From CAZDME01 sp964506785 [NCBI: uncultured bacterium] (GTDB lineage Bacteria > CAZDME01 > JAYEMH01): a stretch of DNA of 12,665 bases. Of the stretch, positions 1-5,761 are shown one piece after another. The stretch lies in NCBI GenBank assembly GCA_964506785.1, contig CAZDME010000041.1:1-12665 (forward strand). Reading direction: 5' to 3'. The position numbers were made by a program, and so were the translations under genes. The notes under the pieces were generated by a model, which had not been told where the DNA came from, made no database searches, and saw only the letters and a list, made by a program, of their open reading frames with translations. Numbering within the stretch: position 1 is the first letter of the stretch; each line of letters opens with the position of its first letter.

Positions 1-147
1 AGAACGTTATCTGTAGATGAAGCGATGCTGTCGGTTTTTCCGGAAAAGAAACGACAGCACATGCCGGAAATCGCACCGAAAAAAGCGGTTTTATCTTTCA
101 AGGAAGTCGCTAAAGGTTTTTCGGAAGCTTCGGCAAAGAAAGAGTAA
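1..147 (+). pseudogene. C-terminal tail of a GltD-type FAD/NAD(P) oxidoreductase (partial, abruptly ended)
   Basis: The first frame is open from base 1 to a TAA at 145-147 and gives 48 residues. It contains MPEIAPKK (21-28) followed by SFKEVAKGFSE (32-42) and AKKE just before the stop. This resembles the segment that precedes the 'EAxRCLxC' iron-sulfur motif in glutamate-synthase small-subunit-like oxidoreductases, which pass electrons between NAD(P)H and iron-sulfur partners. The expected RCLxC continuation is missing: the stop falls exactly where it should begin. The neighbouring fur gene overlaps this tail in another frame, and its own N-terminus looks wrong. I read this as a real gene end cut off by a deletion or an assembly join. 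The family call rests on a short motif only and may be wrong. Confidence 0.45.
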
Positions 148-421
148 AATTGCCAAAGCTTCAATCTACCGTACCTTTAAATTATTGGTCGGGGCCGGCA
201 TTTTAAGGCCGGTTATTTTTACTGACCGGCATCTTCATTATGAACAGGTGATTGGGAAGAAGCATCATGGACATCTGGTTTGTTTGAAATGCGGCCGGGT
301 AATCGAATTTAGCCGACCCAAGATACTAAAGGAATTAAACAAAGTTTATAGGGAATATCATTTTAAGGAGTTTGACCATAAAGTTGAAGCTACTGGATAT
401 TGTCATCAATGCCAAAAATAA
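17..421 (+). CDS. Fur-family metal-responsive transcriptional regulator, N-terminus doubtful
   Basis: This is a ferric-uptake-regulator family protein, a dimeric DNA-binding repressor that senses a metal ion or peroxide. From about residue 44 the match is clear: KIAKASIYRTFKLL is the recognition helix region, followed by GAGILRP. The dimerisation and metal domain has a His-rich HHGH (83-86), the pair C89-C92 and the pair C129-C132 typical of the structural zinc site. Residues 1-30 are Arg/Lys/Cys-rich and lack the usual hydrophobic first helices and LTPQR-like motif, while another frame of the same DNA reads as an oxidoreductase tail. The true start is therefore unknown and the gene may be 5'-truncated. 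It lies directly before feoA-feoA-feoB and its stop overlaps the next gene, which suggests iron-dependent control (Fur rather than Zur or PerR), but specificity cannot be read from sequence. Confidence 0.78.
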   Translation: MKRCCRFFRKRNDSTCRKSHRKKRFYLSRKSLKVFRKLRQRKSKIAKASIYRTFKLLVGAGILRPVIFTDRHLHYEQVIGKKHHGHLVCLKCGRVIEFSRPKILKELNKVYREYHFKEFDHKVEATGYCHQCQK

Positions 422-648
422 TCATCAGCCTTTCAGAACTTAAAAAAGGCGACCGGGCGGTTATCTCTAAAATAAAAGTTCAGGGCGGGCTGGGCCGGCG
501 TCTGCGGGATATGGGGCTGGTACCGGGCAGCCCGGTGGAGTTAATAAGAGTAGCTCCTTTAGGCGATCCAATCGAAATAAAAATAAAGGGTTATCGTCTT
601 TCTTTACGTAAAGAGGAAGCGGCTGACATATATGTTGAAACGGGGTGA
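409..648 (+). CDS. feoA: FeoA domain protein 1 (ferrous iron transport)
   Basis: This is a 79-residue cytoplasmic SH3-like FeoA protein, an accessory of the FeoB ferrous-iron transporter. The pattern is diagnostic: LSELKKGDRAVI, then GGLGRRLRDMGLVPGSPVEL, then GDPIEIKIKGYRLSLRKEEA and a final IYVE strand. I chose ATG 409; a TTG at 400 in the same frame would add three residues. Both starts lie inside the 3' end of the Fur-family gene, whose stop is at 419-421. No strong Shine-Dalgarno sequence is visible, so translational coupling to the upstream gene is likely. Its stop lies within 11 bases of the second feoA start, making this the first of a tandem feoA pair. Confidence 0.93.
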   Translation: MPKIIISLSELKKGDRAVISKIKVQGGLGRRLRDMGLVPGSPVELIRVAPLGDPIEIKIKGYRLSLRKEEAADIYVETG

Positions 649-658
649 AAAGGCAATA

Positions 659-910
659 ATGAAAGGGCAAATTTTACCTTTAACGACGATTTCTCCGGGC
701 AGAACAGTGATACTGGTAGCAATCACTGGCGGGTTGGGTTTAAGGCAAAGATTAACTGATATGGGTCTAAAGGAAGGGGTTAAATTCAGGTTAGTTCATT
801 CCCTGAGGCCGGGACCATGCATTGTTAATTTTGGCGGGACCAGATTGGTGCTTGGCCATGGTATGGCCCAGAAGATATTGGTACGCTCTGTTAGACTTGG
901 CGAGGAATAG
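659..910 (+). CDS. feoA: FeoA domain protein 2 (ferrous iron transport)
   Basis: This is a second FeoA-type SH3-like protein of 83 residues, clearly diverged from the first. The family core is GGLGLRQRLTDMGLKEGVKF, followed by RPGPCIVNFGGTRLVLGHGMAQKILV. The start at ATG 659 is preferred because GGGGTGA lies at 642-648, about ten bases upstream. An in-frame ATG at 632 would overlap the first feoA and add nine residues. Two separate FeoA proteins with one FeoB occur in several anaerobic bacteria; one copy may bind FeoB and the other may have a different partner, but this is inferred. The reading frame ends at TAG 908-910, and about 150 bases then separate it from feoB. Confidence 0.93.
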   Translation: MKGQILPLTTISPGRTVILVAITGGLGLRQRLTDMGLKEGVKFRLVHSLRPGPCIVNFGGTRLVLGHGMAQKILVRSVRLGEE

Positions 911-999
911 TGGAGAGAGCAGAACGGAAAGTATCTTTAAGGGTGAGATATTATGAAGCCTGCAGAGATAAATTGGATGCGATGCGAAGAGAAAGGTAG
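910..999 (+). CDS. Possible small ORF between feoA and feoB (29 residues)
   Basis: A GTG overlaps the last base of the preceding feoA stop and opens 29 codons to TAG 997-999. AGGA at 903-906 lies only three bases upstream. The peptide begins MERAERKVSL and continues with RYYEACRDKL, a plausible charged helix with no recognised family. It overlaps another small frame at 953. Coding status is weakly supported. Confidence 0.18.
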   Translation: MERAERKVSLRVRYYEACRDKLDAMRRER

Positions 1000-1042
1000 T
1001 CAAAAAACACAATGGGTAAGCGGAATCTTTGTAAAAGCTTAA
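953..1042 (+). CDS. Possible small ORF just upstream of feoB (29 residues)
   Basis: ATG 953 follows GGGTGAG (941-947) at a good ribosome-binding distance and opens 29 codons to TAA 1040-1042, 15 bases before the feoB start. The peptide (MKPAEINWMRCEEKG, later WVSGIFVKA) has one Cys and no recognisable domain, and it is not a known FeoC. It could be a leader peptide or a chance frame. It overlaps the alternative small frame that starts at 910. Confidence 0.22.
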   Translation: MKPAEINWMRCEEKGSQKTQWVSGIFVKA

Positions 1043-1057
1043 AAAGGGGTTAAAAAG

Positions 1058-3199
1058 GTGAAAAAGTTAACCATTGCTTTAGCCGGTAACCCTAATTCCG
1101 GTAAAACAACCATTTTTAATAATTTGACTGGCGCCCGCCAGCATGTGGGGAATTACCCCGGGGTTACCGTAGAAAAAATAGAAGGCAGTTTAAAATACAA
1201 AGGCTATGAAATAGAAGTAGTGGATTTGCCCGGGACCTATAGTTTAAACGCTTATTCACTGGATGAGGTTGTTGCCCGCAATTTTGTCCTTGAAGAAAAA
1301 CCTGACGTAGTTATTGATATCATTGACACTTCAAATTTAGAGAGAAATCTCTATCTGGCGACTCAATTTAAAGAGCTGGGTATTCCTTTGGTTTTAGCTT
1401 TTAACATGGCTGATTTAGCCCAGAAGCAGGGTTTAAGCATCGATAAAAAAAGGCTCAGTGCGCTTTTAGGACTGCCGATTATTTTTACCGTAGCCAGCAA
1501 GAAAAAAGGGATGAATGAACTGCTTGATGCAGCCATTCAATTAGCTGAAGGGAAAATTAAACTGGCTGAGACGATAGTTGGTTATGGCCGCGAGATTGAA
1601 GAGGAGATTAAAAAGTTAGAGGAGATTCTTTCTCAAGATACCGGGTTAATTATAAAATATCCGGTCCGCTGGATAGCCCTCAAACTTTTGGAAGGTGACC
1701 GCGAAATTGTAAAAAAAGTAAAAAAGAGCGAAAAAGCCGGTGAAATCGAAGAGATAGCAGGAAAAAGCATTTCTCATCTTAAGGGAATTTTCGGTGATGA
1801 AGTGGAAGCAATAATTGCTGACCGCCGTTATGGATTTATTAGCGGAGCCTGCAGTGAATCAATTTTGAAAACCTATGAGGTTCGTCATACTACTTCAGAC
1901 CAAATAGATAAGGTCTTGGTTAACCGACTCTTAGGTTTGCCCATTTTTCTGGGATTGATGTATCTGCTTTTTAAATTTACCTTTACCTTAAGTATCCCAT
2001 TGATGGCTTGGGTCGAAACCGGCCAGGAATGGTTGAGCAATTTTATCCATGGGTGTCTTCCGGAAGGAAGTGCCGTTCAATCTCTGGTAGTTGGCGGTAT
2101 AGTCGGCGGAGTAGGCAGTGTCCTGGTATTTGTTCCCATCATTTTTTTGTTGTTTTTAGCCATTGCCTTGCTTGAAGATTCAGGCTATATGGCCAGAGCA
2201 GTTTTTATTATGGATAGATTTATGCATAAAATTGGACTGCACGGCCGTTCCTGTATACCGATGCTTTTGGGTTTCGGCTGTAATCTTCCCGCTATTATGG
2301 CTGCCCGCACCATTAAAGACAGAAAAGACCGGTTAGTGACTATTCTGGTTAATCCTTTTATGAGCTGTGGCGCCAGACTCCCGGTTTATACCCTGTTAAT
2401 CGGAGCATTTTTTAGCGAAAAAACAGCCGGCAATATTTTGTTTTCTCTTTACGCTCTGGGGGTGGTGGTAGCAATTGTTATGGCTAAAATATTTCGCCGC
2501 TATCTATTTAAGGGAGAAACGGCTCCTTTTGTTATGGAGTTACCGCCTTATCGGCTGCCGACGATTAAAGGCCTTCTTATCCATATGTGGGAACGAGGGG
2601 TCCTTTATTTAAAGAAAGCCGGAACAATTATTTTTGCTGGTTGCCTGGTAGTTTGGTTTTTAAGTAATTTTCCCTGGAATCCGCAGTATTCCAAAGATTA
2701 CGATAGGCTGATTGAAGAGGTGCAGGATGAGACAATGTTAGTTACACAATTAGAAAATCAGAAGGCTCGGGAAAAATTAGAAAAAAGTTATGCCGGAAGA
2801 TTGGGGAAGAAAGTTGCTCCGGTTTTTAAGCCCCTGGGATTTGATGACTGGAGGATTTCGGTCGGTCTGATAGGCGGTTTTGTGGCCAAAGAAATTGTGG
2901 TGGGGACTTTAGGAACCCTTCATTCTGTTGGTGAGGCAGATGAAAACTCCATGTCTTTACGACAGGCCCTTCAGAGGCAGACTCGAAAGGACGGCAGCAA
3001 GTTCTATAGCCCTTTAGTCGCCTATGCTCTTATGGTCTTTGTCCTTTTGTACATTCCCTGTATCGCCGTAATTGCGGTAATAAAAAGAGAAACCAACTCC
3101 TGGCGCTGGCCGGCTTTTACGGCAGTTTATACAACTGTTTTGGCCTGGCTGGCCTCTTTCGTTATTTATCAAGGCGGAAGATTTTTGGGCTTTAAATAG
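1058..3199 (+). CDS. feoB: FeoB ferrous iron transporter
   Basis: This is the inner-membrane Fe2+ uptake protein with a cytoplasmic GTPase domain, 713 residues and close to the usual family length. Near the N-terminus are the G1 motif GNPNSGKT (10-17), switch threonine T37 in PGVTVE, G3 DLPG (56-59) and G4 NMAD (116-119). A charged helical spacer (about 185-270) leads to the membrane part with two gate-like repeats. The membrane part holds EDSGYMARAVF, GFGCNLPAIMAARTI and MSCGARLPVY (about 435) with the two conserved cysteines, then GGFVAKEIVVGTLGTL (about 605-620). The last helices include LVAYALMVFVLLYIPC. Translation starts at GTG 1058 after AAAAGGGG (1042-1049). The gene follows two feoA genes and a Fur-family gene, so the cluster is probably iron-repressed, although any Fur operator lies outside the window or is not recognisable. 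Confidence 0.97.
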   Translation: MKKLTIALAGNPNSGKTTIFNNLTGARQHVGNYPGVTVEKIEGSLKYKGYEIEVVDLPGTYSLNAYSLDEVVARNFVLEEKPDVVIDIIDTSNLERNLYLATQFKELGIPLVLAFNMADLAQKQGLSIDKKRLSALLGLPIIFTVASKKKGMNELLDAAIQLAEGKIKLAETIVGYGREIEEEIKKLEEILSQDTGLIIKYPVRWIALKLLEGDREIVKKVKKSEKAGEIEEIAGKSISHLKGIFGDEVEAIIADRRYGFISGACSESILKTYEVRHTTSDQIDKVLVNRLLGLPIFLGLMYLLFKFTFTLSIPLMAWVETGQEWLSNFIHGCLPEGSAVQSLVVGGIVGGVGSVLVFVPIIFLLFLAIALLEDSGYMARAVFIMDRFMHKIGLHGRSCIPMLLGFGCNLPAIMAARTIKDRKDRLVTILVNPFMSCGARLPVYTLLIGAFFSEKTAGNILFSLYALGVVVAIVMAKIFRRYLFKGETAPFVMELPPYRLPTIKGLLIHMWERGVLYLKKAGTIIFAGCLVVWFLSNFPWNPQYSKDYDRLIEEVQDETMLVTQLENQKAREKLEKSYAGRLGKKVAPVFKPLGFDDWRISVGLIGGFVAKEIVVGTLGTLHSVGEADENSMSLRQALQRQTRKDGSKFYSPLVAYALMVFVLLYIPCIAVIAVIKRETNSWRWPAFTAVYTTVLAWLASFVIYQGGRFLGFK

Positions 3200-3226
3200 A
3201 GCTTCTTTTCCAGCAATTTTAAAGAC

Positions 3227-3255
3227 TTGAAATATCACTTCTCCTGTGTTATTAT
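3227..3255 (+). promoter_or_regulatory. Sigma70-type promoter upstream of the GT9 gene
   Basis: TTGAAA (3227-3232) and TATTAT (3250-3255) are separated by exactly 17 bases. The -35 matches TTGACA at five of six positions, and the -10 matches TATAAT at five of six. Transcription would start near 3262, about 30 bases before the TTG start at 3292. It lies in the only gap between the iron module and the envelope genes. Confidence 0.6.
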
Positions 3256-3279
3256 TACAGCCTATAAATTGTTAATATG

Positions 3280-3287
3280 AGGAGAAG
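3280..3287 (+). promoter_or_regulatory. Ribosome binding site fixing a TTG start
   Basis: AGGAGAAG lies four bases before TTG 3292. No in-frame ATG occurs nearby, and the GT9 fold starts within seven residues of this TTG, so this site decides the start. Confidence 0.7.
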
Positions 3288-3291
3288 TTAG

Positions 3292-4428
3292 TTGCCTGGT
3301 TTTGAAGCTAAAAGCATTTTAATCGCTAATCCCTACGGGATTGGCGATATTCTTTTTACCACCCCCCTGGTAAGCACCTTAAGAAAGGCTTTCCCGAAGA
3401 GCTATATTGCCTATCTCGTTGGTTCCCGGACCAAAGAGGTTTTGGCGGCCAACCCGGAGATAGATGAAATCTTTGTTTTTGACCGTGATGCCTTCCGGGC
3501 TAAACCTAAACTTCAAGCCTATAAAGACTTTTTAGGGCTGATAAGGTCCCTTCGAAGGAAAAAATTCAATTTGTATTTTGACCTTTCTAATACTTCTATG
3601 TATGGTTTTCTTAGCTTTATTTTAGGCATCAGGTGGCGGATTGGCTTTAATTATAAAAAGAGGGGGAGATTTTTGAATTTCAAGATGCCTCTTAATGGGT
3701 TTGAAGATAAACACGTAATTGAATATTATTTAAGTCTTCTTGATTTTCTGCCGGGAAGGATAAAAAAAGAAAAAGTCTCCAAATTTTATCTGCCCGGGGA
3801 GATAGAAAACTGGGCGGAGGAATTTCTCAAGCTGCATAATCTAAAGGGAAGTGTTCTAATCGGCATTCATCCCGGGGGTGGAAAAAGCTGGGGAAAAATG
3901 GCCCATTTCCGCTGGTGGCCTGAAGAGAGATTCTTCTCTTTAGCTAAGATTTTAATCAAGAAATACCAGGCAAAAATAATAGTTTTCTCTGAACCTCGAG
4001 AGGCGCCTGCCAAAGGCAGGGAGCCCAGGATTTTTTCAGAAAGAGCTGAATTACCTTCAAGCGAGCAGGCCCAGAATGGGCTGGATAGAGGATCTTTTAT
4101 TTTTCCCAGGGATTTAAGCTTAATCCAATTTGCCGCTTTAATAAAACGGATTCGTTTGCTTATATCTAACGATGGAGGGCCGTTACAAATCGCCGTAGCC
4201 GTCGGGACGCCGACAGTTTCCATTTTCGGCCCAGTTTCCGAAGTTGTCTATGGCCCATATCCGCCGAACGAAAAACATGAAATTGTTAGCAAAGGATTAG
4301 ACTGTCAGCCTTGCTACCGAAAATTTTCCTTTAACCCTTGCCGCCAGCGAAAATGTTTAGATGAGCTTACTGAAAATGAAGTTTTAGCTAAAGTGGAAAG
4401 GGTTTTGAGCCACAAAGCCAATGCCTAA
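3292..4428 (+). CDS. Glycosyltransferase family 9 (heptosyltransferase-like)
   Basis: This is a 378-residue GT-B enzyme of the family that includes ADP-heptose:LPS heptosyltransferases, acting at the cytoplasmic face of the inner membrane. The N-terminal acceptor domain starts ILIANPYGIGDILFTTPL (GIGD 16-19). The C-terminal donor domain has HPGGGKSWGK (about 193-202) and SNDGGPLQIAVAVGTPTVSI (292-311), ending in FGPVSEVVYGPYPP. A CxPC plus C...C cluster near the C-terminus (CQPC, then NPCRQRKC) is common in this family. Q299 stands where most relatives have His in the DTGPxH motif, so donor preference may differ. Residues about 235-265 look like an extra in-frame segment containing a palindrome. 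Translation starts at TTG 3292 with a strong Shine-Dalgarno sequence. The GT4 gene follows after 52 bases. The exact sugar donor is unknown. Confidence 0.87.
   Translation: MPGFEAKSILIANPYGIGDILFTTPLVSTLRKAFPKSYIAYLVGSRTKEVLAANPEIDEIFVFDRDAFRAKPKLQAYKDFLGLIRSLRRKKFNLYFDLSNTSMYGFLSFILGIRWRIGFNYKKRGRFLNFKMPLNGFEDKHVIEYYLSLLDFLPGRIKKEKVSKFYLPGEIENWAEEFLKLHNLKGSVLIGIHPGGGKSWGKMAHFRWWPEERFFSLAKILIKKYQAKIIVFSEPREAPAKGREPRIFSERAELPSSEQAQNGLDRGSFIFPRDLSLIQFAALIKRIRLLISNDGGPLQIAVAVGTPTVSIFGPVSEVVYGPYPPNEKHEIVSKGLDCQPCYRKFSFNPCRQRKCLDELTENEVLAKVERVLSHKANA
4006..4081. repeat. Pair of palindromes inside the GT9 gene (possible in-frame mobile repeat)
   Basis: CCTGCC-AAA-GGCAGG (4006-4020) is a perfect 6-bp stem with a 3-base loop, flanked by imperfectly matching GGC and GCC. 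A second stem, GCCCA-GAA-TGGGC, lies at 4069-4081. Between and around them the encoded residues (REAPAKGREP, ERAELPSSEQAQ) do not resemble GT9 and add roughly 15 residues to a loop between the two halves of the donor domain. The frame stays open. This fits a small palindromic element tolerated in a surface loop, but only this copy is visible. Confidence 0.4.
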
Positions 4429-4480
4429 CTGGAAATAAAAACCACCGCTTATCCGGGCTTATTTATATCTGCGATTAAAA

Positions 4481-5623
4481 ATGCGCGTTGCTATTGATGT
4501 CAAGTCTACCTTAAAAGAAAAAGTTACCGGGATAGGTTCCTATACGCTTAGGCTGATTAAAGCCTTAAGCAGTATCGATTCTCACAATTCCTACCTGCTT
4601 TTCAGCCATAGCGGGTCATTTAATTCCAAGGCAAGTTTTCCTCTAAGCGATTTGCCTGAGAATTTTTATCTAAGGGAAAAAAGATTATCGGGGAAACTAC
4701 TCTTTTTTTTATTGAATAAGGGTAGATTACCACTTGACTATTTTTTGGGAGAGGTGGATATTTTCCAAAGTACCGAGTCTAAATATCCTCATCCCAAAAG
4801 GGCTAAGTTAGTTTACTTTTTGGCCGATGTTATTCCTTTAGTCCATCCGGAGTTCTATGAGTTTCAAGAAGTGGATTCGTTCAGGCAGCAAATGAGAGCC
4901 CTTTTAGATAAAGCAGACGGCTTAATTACCCCTTCTTTATCCAGCCAAAAGGATATGGCTAAGTTCTTCCCCGGTTTTATTAAGCCAGTCGGGGTAATTC
5001 CCATAGGCATAGAGAAGGAATTTAGACCGCTCAATGGTTTTAATCAAAACGGTTTCCGCAGGAAGTATGGCTTGTCCAAAAAAATTATACTTTCGGTGGG
5101 AACACTGGAAAGAAGGAAAAATTTCGAGGTTTTGCTTAAGGCTTTTAAAGAAATAAGAGAAAAAGGGCTAAACTATCAATTGGTAATTATTGGCGATAAA
5201 ATAAAAGGCTCGGAAAAAATATTAAATTTATCCCGGGACCTGGGTATTTCCCGGGAGGTTGTTTTTACCGGATATATTCCCAAAGAGGATTTGGTCTATT
5301 TTTATAATTTAGCCGAAGTTTTTGTTTATCCCTCGGTTTATGAAGGCTATGGCCTGCCGCCACTGGAGGCGATGGCTTGCGGTCTGCCCGTAATTGTATC
5401 CCGAAGTAGTTCCTTACCCGAAGTAGTAGGGGAAGGTGCTTTGTTTTTTGAGCCAAGCGAGGCCTCTGATTTATCTTCCAGAATAGAGACGCTTTTAGTT
5501 TCTCCCGGTCTTAGAGAGGCGTTAAAAAATAAAGGTTTCAAACGGGCAAAGGAATTGAGCCTGGAAAAGATGGGAAGAGAAACGGTCGCTTTTTATGGGG
5601 AGATATTAAGAAGGGGAGTTTAA
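4481..5623 (+). CDS. Glycosyltransferase family 4 (GT-B, retaining)
   Basis: This 380-residue protein transfers a sugar from a nucleotide-activated donor, probably in LPS core or surface polysaccharide synthesis. The N-terminus MRVAIDVKST and VTGIGSYTLRLIKAL is the usual start of the 'TGIGRY' mannosyltransferase-like GT4 subgroup. The donor domain contains SVGTLERRKNFEVLLKAF (about 205-222) with the phosphate-contacting basic residues. It also has VYPSVYEGYGLPPLEAMACG with the EX7E pair E288/E296, then a final SLPEVVGEGALFF. No good Shine-Dalgarno sequence precedes ATG 4481, but the conserved N-terminus supports this start. It follows the GT9 gene by 52 bases and probably shares its promoter. 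Donor and acceptor cannot be told from sequence. Confidence 0.92.
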   Translation: MRVAIDVKSTLKEKVTGIGSYTLRLIKALSSIDSHNSYLLFSHSGSFNSKASFPLSDLPENFYLREKRLSGKLLFFLLNKGRLPLDYFLGEVDIFQSTESKYPHPKRAKLVYFLADVIPLVHPEFYEFQEVDSFRQQMRALLDKADGLITPSLSSQKDMAKFFPGFIKPVGVIPIGIEKEFRPLNGFNQNGFRRKYGLSKKIILSVGTLERRKNFEVLLKAFKEIREKGLNYQLVIIGDKIKGSEKILNLSRDLGISREVVFTGYIPKEDLVYFYNLAEVFVYPSVYEGYGLPPLEAMACGLPVIVSRSSSLPEVVGEGALFFEPSEASDLSSRIETLLVSPGLREALKNKGFKRAKELSLEKMGRETVAFYGEILRRGV

Positions 5624-5761
5624 AATTTCAAATTTTCTGCCTATCGAGGTTTTATACATTGCAAAAAACCCTAGATGCCGTTAGCTTTGCATCCGAACAC
5701 TATAGATTCGTTTGTTATTTGTGATTTGGTTATTGGAATTTATTTAGTGGATGGGTTTTAG
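5624..5761. other. Structured intergenic region, no confident promoter or terminator
   Basis: This is the largest non-coding gap after the one upstream of feoB. It contains the AT palindrome AAAATTT-C-AAATTTT (5622-5636), a stem GGTTTT (5648-5653) with AAAACC (5665-5670), and CGAA...TTCG (5694-5697 with 5707-5710). Read on the - strand, these surround GGATGCAAAGC, which recalls the conserved core of GEMM (c-di-GMP-I) riboswitches. No -35/-10 pair with proper spacing and good match was found, and no stem followed by a T run. GGATGGG (5749-5755) is a plausible ribosome binding site for GTG 5762. Confidence 0.35.

Noticed and set aside
400-408. TTG 400 as the start of the first feoA
   Set aside because: ATG 409 lies three codons downstream and gives the normal FeoA N-terminus; the extra residues MSS have no support.
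3867-4223. 118-codon open frame on the - strand within the GT9 gene
   Set aside because: It lies wholly inside a conserved + strand coding region, has no recognisable domain, and is open as a by-product of the opposite frame.
5622-5636. Perfect AT palindrome AAAATTT-C-AAATTTT after the GT4 gene as a terminator
   Set aside because: The stem has no G-C pairs and a one-base loop, and no T run follows, so it cannot form a stable intrinsic terminator.
5659-5687. TTGCAA with a 17-base spacer to TAGCTT as a promoter for the lipoprotein operon
   Set aside because: The -10 is poor and the distance to the start is ordinary for any AT-rich gap, so it is not better than chance.
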